A stretch of 64,000 bases of DNA from NCBI GenBank assembly GCA_030737875.1, contig CM060910.1, positions 634,433,303-634,497,302 on the forward strand, given 5' to 3'. Under the pieces are notes generated by a model. It had not been told where the DNA came from. It was given only the letters and a program-made list of their open reading frames with translations, and did not search any database. Position numbers and translations under genes: made by a program. The DNA comes from Allium sativum. Taxonomy: Eukaryota; Streptophyta; Magnoliopsida; Asparagales; Amaryllidaceae. This document shows, one piece after another, positions 46,297 to 59,269 of this stretch (its first letter is position 1; each line of letters opens with the position of its first letter).

Positions 46297-48588
46297 CATA
46301 ACACACCGTATTTTCTATGAATATTAAAGTAACGAATTAAAGAATACTTAATTTTAAAAGTGGAAATTAAGCGAAACGGGTATGCCATTGCGTTCGTCTC
46401 GGAATTCTGCTTGAAATAGAGTCCGAGTTTGCGAAAATCGGACAATGTATGAAGAAGTTATAAGCCTTAGAAGTTTGTATACATGTGGGGGAGAATATAT
46501 ATATATATTGGGTTCAGTACTTCAGAAATAGGTCCATAAAGTCAAAAATGGGTTCGAGATTCAAAATCATCCAAAAACAGGCTGGGCGGGAAAATTCCCG
46601 CCAGAGGGTGTCGATCCCCCTTAAGGGGTGTCGACATAAGTGTCGACCCCCCCATAGTGGTGTCGACCCCCCCCCCCCCCCGATCTGGGTAAAATATTTC
46701 GTTTTGTATCTGGCTGACGAGGCAGTGATGAATTTCTGAGTCGTAGGGCTACGTGGCGACTTCTGATTGGCCTGGTGACGCATTCTCTTGGAATGGATGG
46801 TTTGGATGGACCCTATGTTGATCTAAAGGCTCTTAATAATCCTAGACATCTATATATACACTCATAACCCAACCCTAATTCTATTGCTCAAAGGCTATGG
46901 CGTCGTCATGCTGTTTATCCCCAAACTAGCCTAGCTGCCATTCTTCAAACTAAATTCAAGAAAAAATTAGAGAGCCTCAAATCAAATTAGAAGATTAGTT
47001 TTGCTACAACAACAATGATTCAATTATCTTTTCTTAATCCTAGCAATGAAAGTTCACGTTATTTTCAGATTTGAATACTTGATTGTAATCTTAACATGTA
47101 ATAAAATGAATCGAAGTCTATGCCTGATTGTAAGATAATCTTTACAGATTTATCCATATCCTTCTATTGAATCTATGTCTTTACATGCCTTAGAGGTTAT
47201 ATTTATTGATTAAATAAGGCCTATCTTTGTTGTACATCAGGTTTATAATCCTCTTTGGTTCGTGATGTTATTCTTATGCATGCGATAATGATTGTATCAG
47301 TTTATTCAAGAATCTATCTTTGTTGGATCTAAATCTCTTGTATTAGGTCTGTTGTTACATGCCTATTTTTATGCCTATTCTTATTTTATGCTCCTTCTCT
47401 CTCTCTCTTCCCCTATTTTCTTTTTCTTTTATGAACCTGGGTTACCTTCGAACCTAGGCTGAAATCGCGAAATACGAACGATTGGAATACAGGGAATATT
47501 TTGGGTAAATATTGGGCACAATGTATTCGGTGAAATAATTGGGCATAACATATTCGGTGAAATTGTTGGATATAATTTGTAACTTGTGATTTGGGGTATA
47601 AATTTTATTGTTGCAAACTTGGGGTAAATTGAAATATTAAATCTAGATTGGGCGGAAACTGTAAATTGGAATATTAAATCTAGATTGGGCATAACTATTG
47701 ATTGGGATGCAAAGCATAATGTACATTGCGATTTTGGGGCATGACTATTATTGCAAATTTGGGAAGATTTGGTGTAACCTATTTTGAGTAATAACTTGTA
47801 ATTGAATTTGCTGGGCATAACTTGGGAATTCGAACATGACTAGTTTAGTGAATTTGGGATAATTAGCATATAAAATCTAGACTTGGACATGTATAGTATA
47901 TATGTAAATTGGCTAAAGATGAACGTGCCTAACCCGATGTTAGATTGAGTTGCGGTGTAAGACTGCCCGGCACATCTAGCGACCGCAACAATATAGATCT
48001 AATGTGAGAGGTTAGCGTATTAAGCCCAAAACATGATGTGTGATAGGGCAACACTTAATGAATGAATTAATGCTAATAAACGGACATGTTAAGAATGGTA
48101 GGTTAAGTTAACACAAGAGGGCAACACTTAACCAATATAACATGATGTGTGATAGGGCAACGCTTAACCAATGTAACATGACAAGTGGTAGGGTTAAGTA
48201 ACACAAGAGGGCAACACTTAACCAATGTAACATGACAAGTGGTAGGGTTAAGTTAACACAAGAGGGCAACATTTAACCAATATAACATGATGAACGAGTG
48301 GGGTTAAGTTAATGGGAAACACTTAACCAATATAACATGATGAACGAATGGAGTTAAGCTAAGGGGAAACACTTAACCAATATAATATGATGAATGAACA
48401 GGGTTAAGTTAATAGAAAACACTTAACCAATTACAACATGATAAATGAGAAGGGTTAAGTTAATAAGAAACACTTAACCAACATGACATGACGTGTGGAT
48501 GGGTTAAGTTAACTTGAATGGATGGATAACACTTAGCCAATTTGGGGGGAGGGGGGAGGGTATACGAATAGACCCTAGGAAACCCTAG
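46297..48588 (+). repeat. 3' LTR of element E, interrupted by CACTA-2
   Basis: It starts CATAACACACCG, where the terminal TG of the other LTR has become CA. It is collinear with 39325 to about 41685 of the 5' LTR and ends at ACCCTAG, where the 5' LTR continues TAACGGGGACCC. A C-run of about 15 bases at 46667-46681 replaces a shorter one in the 5' LTR. Confidence 0.93.
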
Positions 48589-48899
48589 CACTACAAGAAA
48601 AACCGAGATTAGCAACAGATTTTTAGCAGCGGAAAATTCCGTCGCTAATTAGCGGCGGAGTTCCGTGGGCTTTGTGAGAGAAAATATTTTGGATTTTATA
48701 TGTCATCTTATTATAAAGTATTACCATTGAATACTAATTTTGCCGCTAAATCAATGGAAATTGTAGCTCTTTACCATCATACAGTATTTAACGCTAAATT
48801 CTGTTGCTAATAGAGTCAGATTATCGTCAACATAATTTTGGAGCTATTTTCCTGCAGTTTTCCAAGAGGTTTGAAATGAACTTTTATATTTATTATTTA

Positions 48900-50520
48900 T
48901 AAAATGTTTTAAATTTGTGTTATTACTTAATAATTAATTAGTAAATTTAAATTTTAAATAATTAATGTTAATAATACATTAGTAATTAATAATAAATAAT
49001 AACTATTAGAAGTAAATAAAATTCAATAGTTAATGTTGATTATTATTATTATTTGAAAATTAATGCTGATTAGTTATTAATTACTATATAATATAAATAA
49101 GAGATAGTAGTAATTAATAAAATACATTGTTGTTCGATGTTTATTAAATTTGTTTTGATAATCAATGATTATTTAATAGTCTTTAATGCGATTAATTAAA
49201 TTAATATCAAGAAATTTTTAATACATATTTGCTTTTAAGAAATTGATTAATACGTATTATTTGATAAATAATTAGTAATTAAGAACAATAAAATGGTCAA
49301 AGTTTTAAAATAAGAAGTTAAATAAATATTAAAGAATTTTGAAATTCAAAAAATTCAAACACTACCATATAAGTTATTATTTTCATGCATATTAATGTAC
49401 TATTAAATAATTACCACACATTTGGAGTTCACGTGAATGGAAACACATGGGGGAACGCAAATAGAAATACTAGATATATACATTGAACATTTATAACTTG
49501 ACATCAGCAATTCGCTTTTTATCTTGCAACCCTTGGTTCATTTTATTTTGAAGTGGAAGGTAACTTAACTGCATTTTGTCAAAATTATTTATCGATCTAC
49601 TGTTATATCGAAGCAAGCTTAGTTCACATTTCTTTATTGTGTAAAAGAGATGGGTAATGTTTTGATTGGGCCACATGTTTTGTTATTTTCATAACTTTTT
49701 TTAGGGTATTTTTAATCGAAAAATGAGATTGAAATAGTATCATTGATGCTTAAGTAATTAATACAGATGTTTTCATATAATTGAATGATTATTTTAACTT
49801 AATTCTAATGTTTCAATTTAGCAAAAACTATATAAATATTAGCACAATAGCTAAAGACATGTATTGAATTTAAGTTTATACAAAAAAAATTAGCTTGATT
49901 ATTACTTAGTGACATGAAATAGAAATCCTCTTAATATAAATTTGTATTTTTAGTTTTTGTTTAAATAATAATCTAAATTGAACATTTATACCTTTTTAAG
50001 ACAAAATAAATCAATAATGTTAAAAAAGAATGTTTCAATAAAATGTTTAATCCTTTTTGAAAAACTCTAAGAATTTTTTTTATTAACTATAAACAATGAG
50101 AAAGTATATATGAAACGTACGACATGACATTTTCTTCAAGTTTTTTTCAACTAAACAATAGTAAGAATTATAATGGAATTTCAATCTCCAACCTTTCCCT
50201 TTTAATTTGGTCAAATGTCGAGTGAAAATGAAATTATGATTAAAACAACACTTGAAAGTGAAACTGAAATATTGATAAAATTTTTATTTCATGTTATAAT
50301 TTAGTTGAAAATTTCCATATAGATCAAATTTAAATATGTTTCTAAATAGTATTGAAATTTGAAGCATAAATATTAAGGAAAAATAGTAATATTTAATCAA
50401 TAATAATAATGTTTAATAATAATTGATAATAAAATAATATGTAATAAGTATTAAGAAAAGTAGCATTTAATATTTAACTATTAATCATATTAGTTAATAA
50501 ATTAATCATATTCTATTGTA
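48900..50520. other. very AT-rich interior of CACTA-2
   Basis: Rich in TAATTAAT, AATAAT and TTAAA words, with no open frame that resembles a protein. A 61-codon minus frame at 49491-49676 shows no known motif. Confidence 0.7.
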
Positions 50521-50539
50521 TGCTTAATATACCCTCTCG

Positions 50540-51400
50540 TGTTTGTTTCCAGAGCTACAGCATCTTCCAATATAACAAAAAAGGGACTGTTCTGTTTTCA
50601 TTGGTGGATAGCTAAAACCGTGGATCACTAGAATAAACAAAATCTACCACATCCATTGGAATGCGATCTAATGGACAAAATTTGTGATCCGCATCATTCC
50701 CCACCCCCTTTATCCACATCGTCAATTATCGAATTCCCTAATTCCCAATCCATCTACTCTTTAGGTTTTCAGACTTCTCATTCCGCCGCCTCCTATGTTT
50801 CCATGTTCTTCGTTTTTTTTGTTCTTGCTTTGAGGTTGATTATTCTGGAAATCTAGAATGATGAATCAATGAAGCAAACGCGATTTTAATGGAGGAATAT
50901 AGGAAATCATGGAGGAATCTGGGTAAGTTGGAACATATGGTGTTTTATTCAAAGATAGCAAACACGATTTTCATTGAAATAGCAAACTAGATCAACTTGT
51001 GCTCAGGTTTCTATTCCGTCTTCTTGTCTTTTTAAGTCTAGGCCATGGTTTATAGGTAAAAATCTCCGAAATTGCATCAGATGCGGTGATCGTTCACATA
51101 GAATTGCGGTTTCTAGAGCCAGTTTCTTTTGTGGATTTTTTGGTCACAAAAATTTTGATTGTTAAAAAATTGAATTTTTTCGTTCATGCTAAAACTGACT
51201 TGAAAATTCGTTGTTTCCAATTTTGTATTAAGTTTCTTTTGGTTAAAAAAATGACTAATCTGATTATGATCTTGGGCAATCAGCGGCGCAACAGGAATTC
51301 AAAATCAGTTGTTCACAGTGGCTTATTTAAAGTTGGAATTCTAGTAGGGGTTGAGTTCAACCTATCTACTTGTTGTCATGGCTGAACTGAATCTTGAAAA
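50540..51400 (+). other. possible captured gene-end (5' UTR or first exon) in CACTA-2
   Basis: Composition changes to CT-rich (CCCACCCCCTTTATCC, CATTCCGCCGCCTCC) with a short frame at 50656-50856 and a longer one at 51086-51385. Neither matches a family I know. It is followed by GTAAG-type donor-like sites. CACTA elements are known to pick up host fragments; this is a candidate only. Confidence 0.3.
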
Positions 51401-54400
51401 GGTAAATTTGAATTATTTTGGTTGTACATTCCAACTTGTTTTGAATTGAATCCTTATTCAGCGAGTCTGTGTATTCAAGGTTTTAACTATATGCGGTTGT
51501 GTTGAAAATGTAGTCCTAGTTTTCTGTGTTAATGCATGTTCTCTATATTTCATTGCCAAATGTAGATGTTAGGAACAGTAGACTAGGCGGTGAGCAAATT
51601 AAGTAAAAAAAACAATGTGTAAACTGTGGTATTCATTTGTAGTATAAGCAATTAAGTTTGAAGACTAGAAATTTTATTATAAGCAATTAATATTTTTTGT
51701 AGTATGACTTGAATTATTACTGAACTTATATTTTTCCCTCTTCTCATTTTTCATTAATGTAAAGTACTTTCATTGTTTAGTCAGTGATACATTTTTAATT
51801 TCTTTATATGGGCCGTGATTTCATAATTGGCTTTAGGCACCAAATGACCTAGGACTAGCCCTGCATGTCAACTGGGTTGTTCTCAGGACGGAGGGTGGTA
51901 AGAACAAAGTGACTGGAAGGTTACGATGCTGAGTAAGTGATGGCGGGAAGAGATGCAGTGTCGAAGCAAGAGGCGAATGCATCATGCATACTTACTAGGT
52001 TCGTCATGGTTCTTTTACATTTTCTTCTTCAATTTTTTTTCTTCCAAATGTTTTCTTTACTCTGGGATTGTAGCCTAGACGCATGCAGCAGCGAGGCATG
52101 ATATGTAACACCATATTTTATTGCCATTTTGATTATACATTGTTAGTCTATATTGAAAATCAAAAAAAGAATTATTATCATCCTATTCATTAATTTATTA
52201 CTGTTGTGAAAACGAATTTTGTTATCTTATTCATCAACTCATCAACAATGTGAAATTTGTTATCATTCTATCCACATTTTTCCAGTTCAACTTCCCAACA
52301 TCATTGTGAATTTTGTTTCAATGTGTACTCACAAAAATTTATGTTTGAGGTGTACAATGAACCTTTAATAGTGTCAGTAAGCAAGTTTCTGAGGTTTAGA
52401 TAATTATTTGTTGTTATACTAAGTTATATGAACCTTTATTTTATCTTAAATTTACTCTACTAATAACATAAGATTTTATGATCCTACTGAAATTACCATT
52501 ATATCATTTTAAGTTTCCCATTGGGTATTGTTTATTAGTGGTTGGTATCTCTTTTAGTACAACACCACATTGTGATAGTCCGCTGTTACATGTTTACCTT
52601 AATTTTACTGTCTTTTAAACTTATATGCGATGAATAATGTTGCAGGTGCAAGAAGTCATGGAAGGAGGAAAGGTTAGCATAAAAGATATGTAAATGAAAG
52701 AACGTTGAAACCATCGAAGAAGTTGGTAGCATACACATGTATTAGGGGACTTAGACATGCAGTTTGTAACTTCCCATAAATACCATTGGATAAAGCATCA
52801 ATATAAACTTTAATGTATGGAGTCAAACGTCAATTGTATGATATAATATTGGAACTATTCGATAGACAGATGGATGATTTGTGAATGCATATAGATAAAA
52901 ATATATAGATTTTTCTTTTTTTATGTATTACAAGTTCGTAAATTCAAAAAAGCTTGCACGTGACGTTTTTTAATATTAATTACATCTGCGTATGCGTGCT
53001 TATATATATACATATATACAGATCAGAAGGGGAATAACGACGGATAGTTGTAAATAATAATTTCAAAAATATACTTTTCCGTCACTAAAATATCAGCAAA
53101 TAAATTAAAATTAAATTAATTAATAAAATTATATTTTATTATATAAATAGTAAAATGACGGAAAATTGTCGGAAAACTCACGCTATATTCCATCGCTAAA
53201 TCTGACACAATTACCATCATGGTTTTTACCGACCATCGTGTTATGCAGGAAATCCGCCGTTAAAGCCGATATAGCGACGGATTAGAAGCGGATTCTATCA
53301 CTGCTAAATGATGTTTCTCTTGTAGTGTAAACACCCGCAACTTCCCCGTAAAGGAAAGCGTCGGATAGTTCGAGAACAAACCACAACAGAACGCATATAA
53401 AAGAACGTTTCACTGTATATTACAACAATGCATCAGATTACAAGAATATACAGAGCATAAATGAATGCTACACAGAAATATCAGAGATTTAAATTACATT
53501 TAAATACATAGCAGCGGAAAATAATACAATACACAACTAGAAGTAGATATACGGATACAAAGCTTTCCGGATATCGTTCCAGCTGTAAACCAGGATCCTG
53601 TGAATATAAATCTGCAAAACCAAAACTACTAGTTGCCCGTGTCAAAATAGGGGCACCCAGAGTTTAGGTTAAAACAATAAACTCCAGGTCAGTCATGGGA
53701 CTGGTGTGAGAACTAAAACAGTTATTAATCTTTATTTCAAAGTTAGGTAAATCAAGGGACCACGCCGTATAACACGGAACGGGTTTCCTCCCAAGAATAC
53801 CAGTGCACAAAACAAACAGCGCAATGCTAAATAAAGAAAAATGAAGCTGTTATAAGACCCAGGTCCTATCACACAATGCAACGCAAGCCGGGGGATAGGG
53901 TTTTCCCTTATAACAGCCAAAGAATGCTTGATACGTTTAAAACAAATCATTTGATACTATTATAAGTGCATAGTGTATAAAACAACTTCAAATCATAAGT
54001 ATCAATCATAGGCGGCATGGGTACCATATATCATGTCGCCATATATAGGTTTACAAATAAAACCGCAAATGTCACGTATTTGGAAATTGGATTTCCATCT
54101 ATGAACCGAGGCAAAAGATAGTCCTCAACCGATTCGAGACTGCCCAGCCCGAGTCTCAGGATCAGAGCTCGAGTGACCCTAGGAGCGACAGGGCCGGTCC
54201 ACCGTTGTGGATTAAAATGCCTGAGCACTGCGTTTCGCCGCCCTTTGGGGCGTAAGCGAGCCAACGAATGACTCCATCGGACCCGGATCGTCCGATCTAA
54301 CCGAGGCGCCTCGCAACAGCAACAACCACATAAGTCAAACTCGTCAGGGCATGTAAAACCACTGACGCCACTTCTAGCTAGGAGGAAACGCAGGCCCTCC

Positions 54401-55237
54401 CTGAGGTCCTTTCTCCCGTTTTTGGTTCATACCGGGTGTGAAACTCGCGAAGTAAACGTTACACAAAGCTACGCCACAAAGGCCGTGCTTTGATCATCAC
54501 CACAAGACTTTGCTTTTCAACAGAAGCCTTGATCATTTGCATCTTAGCATGCCACACAGGCAAACCATCCTATGCAACCGATATCAGTCACACAGAATGA
54601 AATCCGATGTCAGACACACAGTCCATTTACAAGTCCGTTCTGGGTCTGAACGAAACCGGAGGCACCTAGTACCCCGCATATCCATCGATCTCCAAGTACG
54701 TCTGGACGATCACTAACTGTTTCCATCTTCTTGGGTGTACAGCCCAATCAAGATCATCAGTTATCACCCAAACGACGTGAAGACCTCCGGTCTTCGACCA
54801 TCGTCTTCATCTTCGACTTATCGTCGCATCAGTTATTCAGAATGGGATAAACCCGGCCTTTCCGAATAACTCGCGTATATTTTAAATAAGTGTTACACAA
54901 ACACAACATACGCCTCATTCCAATTCATTAGTCACTAACCGTAAATTAATCAAGAGAATAATTCCCCAAATATTAACCCCGAAGGCCGAAACCAACATCA
55001 GATCAATATCCAGAAAACCATTCTGCTTGGCTAACCGACAGTTAGTTTCTAAATTTCACGTTCAAATCTAATTAAAGATTTATCTATCGCCTGGAGCAAA
55101 ACTGGTGATACTCCATTCTCGATCTTTTCAATCTAATTAAAGATTCATTAAAACTCCACTTAGTTTTAATCATTATCTGGGTTAAAGAATCAGTGTCATT
55201 TAAAACACGATTCACGATAAACCCAAAATCACATTCC

Positions 55238-56459
55238 ATTAATTATCGGGTTAAAGAACAAGTGTTATTTAAAACACTGTTCACGATAAACCCAAAAATC
55301 AATACCAATTCAATTCCAATTAAATATCATTTAATTGGTACACTTCATTAAATCTAAATAAAAAGATTTAATCTTTTCTCAACTGGGTTCAAGAACAGTG
55401 TTAGTGAAGACACCATTCACGACAAACCCAAATCACATTCATTAATTATCGGGTTAAAGAACAAGTGTTATTTAAAACACTGTTCACGATAAACCCAAAA
55501 ATCAATATCAATTCAATTCCAATTAAATATTATTTAATTGGTACACTTCATTAAATCTAAATAAAAAGATTCAATCTTTTCTCAACTGGGTTCAAGAACA
55601 GTGTTAGTGAAGACACCATTCACGACAAACCCAAATCACATTCGATTAATTATCGGGTTAAAGAACAAGTGTTATTTAAAACACTGTTCACGATAAACCC
55701 AAAAATCAATACCAATTCAATTCCAATTAAATATCATTTAATTGGTACACTTCATTAAATCTAAATAAAAAGATTTAATCTTTTCTCAACTGGGTTCAAG
55801 AACAGTGTTAGTGAAGACACCATTCACGACAAACCCAAATCACATTCATTAATTATCGGGTTAAAGAACAAGTGTTATTTAAAACACTGTTCACGATAAA
55901 CCCAAAAATCAATATCAATTCAATTCCAATTAAATATTATTTAATTGGTACACTTCATTAAATCTAAATAAAAAGATTCAATCTTTTCTCAACTGGGTTC
56001 AAGAACAGTGTTAGTGAAGACACCATTCACGACAAACCCAAATCACATTCGATTAATTATCGGGTTAAAGAACAAGTGTTATTTAAAACACTGTTCACGA
56101 TAAACCCAAAAATCAATACCAATTCAATTCCAATTAAATATCATTTAATTGGTACACTTCATTAAATCTAAATAAAAAGATTTAATCTTTTCTCAACTGG
56201 GTTCAAGAACAGTGTTAGTGAAGACACCATTCACGACAAACCCAAATCACATTCGATTAATTATCGGGTTAAAGAACAAGTGTTATTTAAAACACTGTTC
56301 ACGATAAACCCAAAAATCAATACCAATTCAATTCCAATTAAATATCATTTAATTGGTACACTTCATTAAATCTAAATAAAAAGATTTAATCTTTTCTCAA
56401 CTGGGTTCAAGAACAGTGTTAGTGAAGACACCATTCACGACAAACCCAAATCACATTCG
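55238..56459. repeat. 204-bp tandem array, six monomers, two variant types
   Basis: ATTAATTATCGGG starts at 55238, 55441, 55645, 55848, 56052 and 56256, spacing 203-204. Monomers 1, 3, 5 and 6 carry AATACC, ATATCATTT and GATTTAATC; monomers 2 and 4 carry AATATC, ATATTATTT and GATTCAATC, so the first four alternate with a 407-bp period. Each monomer contains two perfect inverted repeats (CCAATTAAAT-3-ATTTAATTGG; ATTAAATCT-8-AGATTTAAT) and two longer imperfect ones opened by GGGTT and closed by AAACCC. The second LTR shows the same order at 63480-64000. Confidence 0.96.
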
Positions 56460-57309
56460 ATATTCAATACAAGGCTCTGAATAGAAAATATATCGGCTTA
56501 TATTCAATATCGAATTCTACGACTAACAAATGTCGTATTGGAAATAACGATATAAATATATATCTTTCAAATTTCCATAACAACACCTGTATAATCACGA
56601 ATTCCAACATCGAAATATTCCGAAGACAATTTCGATTCAAATCCACTCCAATGCAATCATTGGAAATTTTGGTTATTTTCAAAACCATTTCAAATTCAAT
56701 TTATTTATTTAAAAATAAATAGAATTATAATTCTAGTTCAAAACTAGTTCATTTCGATAAAAATCTATTTTTATCTTTTCAAATAGGGAGTTTTTCATCC
56801 CAAACTTTCACAAATCATTTCTTATGATTTTACACAAATTATTACTATTTTTAATAATTTTATCAAGGCCCGTACAGTCGATTTCCAACAACGGCCATCG
56901 AACTGCACTTACAGCGACCTTTTTCGAATTTGATTTGGACGTATCTCCAAATCCAACCGTTAGATTTCAAATTTCTAACATTCATTAGAAAGCTCTTTTC
57001 GATACGAACCCAACGGTTCCGGTTTTAGGAGAATCCGACGGTCGGATCTCCCGTAATGTCCGTTTGAAATAAATGGTCGAAATTCGCGAACTGCCGCGGC
57101 GCGGCGCGTTCTATTCAGGCCATTATATTATATATATATAATATATATAATATATATTTCGTCGATTTCTATTTAAAACGAATTATATAAATAGTTTTAA
57201 ATTCGTTTCCAATTCTATTTCAACTTCTATTTCAATTCAAAGCAAAATTGAATTCTTCTTTATAAATTCGTTTTAAAATTCATTTCTATTCAATTCGAAT
57301 TTCAATTCA

Positions 57310-57560
57310 ATTTGAATTCATTTCAATTCCATTTGAATTCGTTTTCAATTCAATTCATTTCGAAATCGTTTTCAATTCAATTCATTTCGAAATCGTTTTC
57401 AATTCAATTCATTTCGAAATCGTTTTCAATTCATTTTGAATTCGTTTTCAATTCAATTCATTTCGAAATCGTTTTCAATTCATTTTGAATTCGTTTTCAA
57501 TTCAATTCATTTCGAAATCGTTTTCAATTCATTTTGAATTCGTTTTCAATTCAATTCATT
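57310..57560. repeat. 31-bp and 52-bp nested tandem repeats in the LARD-2 LTR
   Basis: Units built from CAATTCATTTCGAAATCG and TTTTCAATTCATTTTGAATTCG are repeated about six times. The AT-rich equivalent in A1 (16440-16640) is not regular. Confidence 0.85.
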
Positions 57561-58809
57561 TCGAAATCGTTTTCAATCGATATAAATATCGTTCACGTCA
57601 AAATGGCGTCAATCTAATCAACACGGCTTCATAAATTTCTATTTTCAAAATAGTTGTTATTATCAAAATATTTCGTTCAACACATGACCAATCTCAATGA
57701 ATGAGTACTGTCAACACATGAACCTTTATTTTATAATATTCTTTATTTTTCAAATTGGAATGAGGCCCAATCAATTACCATATAAAGTTAATTATATGGA
57801 TTTTCATACAACACATGTATATCATAGCATTGAAAAATAATCAACCATCAACCAAAGTGCACTACACCGTATAAGCATCAAATATAGATATTCAACGCTT
57901 ATAACAGCCTGTCAATCAATCGATCGACATATTTAATCAATCAGGATGAGTGAACTGCATATTTCATCCTAACACCCGTGTAGGGTTTCAAACAATCAAA
58001 CAAATATTTTATTTGTGCAGTTGGGCGATGTGTAAAATTTATCGACCCAATCAATGTCAGTCAAATCAGTGTACATAAACAAACCGTCTGGTTTGTAAAT
58101 GAATAATTTATTTATTCGCATTCACGTTAAAAATTATATTTTTAACGATAAAACATTTTATTTCAACATATGAATTTCTATTCAGTTCATTCTTTAAATA
58201 AAATGATATTTTTATTTTTCTAACACATTTTAGAAAATTTCGGCGGCATAACGGCACGATACTAGAAACGGGACAAGGCCTAGCCTTATCCCCGGTCTAG
58301 TGAAGGCCCACGCCATTCACACATCATCAAATCAATCCATTTCACCACACAATTCAATTTCAATCAAACAATCTCTAATCTATGCAACCAAACAAACAAG
58401 TCCATGGTCTGTGGACGGTTGTGTCGGGTGCTACTAAACACCGTCTGCATCCTAGTATATATATATAACTAGAAAATAAATTTGAAAGGTGAGAAATTCT
58501 CACATATAGCTATCCTAGCTCCACGGCTCTTCATTTGCAGAAGTCTTCGTCGTTTCGCCTCTTCGTCATCTTCGTTGCCCGTAGCCACTACATATGTAAA
58601 AATCGAGTTTTTACTTCGCTATTCTATATATAAAAATCGAATTTTTAGTTCGCTATTCAATATATAAAAATCGAATTTTTCTATCGAAGTTCAATATATA
58701 AAAATTCTATTTTTCTATCGCTATTCAAATGAATAAAAATCTCATTTTTGTCATGATGTTTATATAATAAAAATCACTTCTTTAATATGACAAAAATCAT
58801 GTTTTCACG

Positions 58810-59190
58810 TTCGCTTTCAACATATAAAAATATGATTTCTCAACATATAAAAATATGATTTCTCAACATATAAAAATATGATTTTTCAACATATAAAAAT
58901 ATGATTTTTACTTTTGCTTTCAAATCTTTTTCTACTAAAAGATTAATCTTTTTCCTATTTTAAAGTTCAAAATAAAATCAGTTTTTCTCTTTTAAAAATA
59001 AATCAGTTTATACTTTTTAAAAATAAATCAGTTTATACTTTTTAAAAATAAATCAGTTTATACTTTTTAAAAATAAATCAGTTTATACTTTTTAAAAATA
59101 AATCAGTTTATACTTTTTAAAAATAAATCAGTTTATACTTTTTAAAAATAAATCAGTTTATACTTTTTAAAAGTAAATCAGTTTATATTC
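58810..59190. repeat. short-unit tandem arrays (23 bp and 25 bp) in the LARD-2 LTR
   Basis: First come about four units of AACATATAAAAATATGATTT (58818-58910), then about seven or eight units of TCAGTTTATACTTTTTAAAA plus ATAAA, period 25 (58978-59185). Confidence 0.9.
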
Positions 59191-59269
59191 TTTTTAACAT
59201 TACAGTAAAAAAAAAATTCCAGTTTTTAATAATTTAAAAATAAAAATAAAATAAAAATACTTACAGACA

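Larger units (their letters stand above)
39325..48588 (+). mobile_element. element E: Ty3/gypsy chromovirus with deleted interior
   Basis: The 5' LTR (39325-42903), primer binding site, interior 42904-46296 and 3' LTR (46297-48588, interrupted) are in order. The interior is 3.4 kb and contains fragments of gag, protease, RT, part of RNase H and a C-terminal chromodomain trace; most of RNase H and the integrase core are gone. About 20-25 differences are visible in the first 265 aligned LTR bases, so it is much older than LARD-2. The 3' LTR is cut at 48588 by CACTA-2, and the missing part should lie beyond the right end of the window. Bases before the 5' LTR (TATCA) are the left candidate target duplication. 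Confidence 0.92.
48589..53327. mobile_element. CACTA-2: non-autonomous CACTA transposon, about 4.7 kb
   Basis: The left end is CACTACAAGAAAAACC and the right end is TTTCTCTTGTAGTG, so the inverted terminus is CACTACAAGARAAA. Subterminal repeats of the TAGCGACGG / CCGTCGCTAA type occur near both ends (48630-48660; 53030-53300). The middle is very AT-rich, with no transposase. A less AT-rich part (50540-51400) has a CT-rich leader-like stretch and a GGGTAAGTTGG junction, reminiscent of a captured 5' UTR, and 51840-52010 and 52640-52740 look exon-like. None of these could be identified. The last two bases (TG) coincide with the first two of the LARD-2 LTR. Confidence 0.9.

Noticed and set aside
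55238..56459. Regular repeats considered as a CRISPR array
   Set aside because: The unit is 204 bp with no unique spacers, and the context is a plant LTR.
55238..56459. The 204-bp repeat considered as a centromeric satellite
   Set aside because: It is confined to one LTR family, at the same place in both LTRs, with only six copies. Whether related satellites exist elsewhere cannot be seen here.
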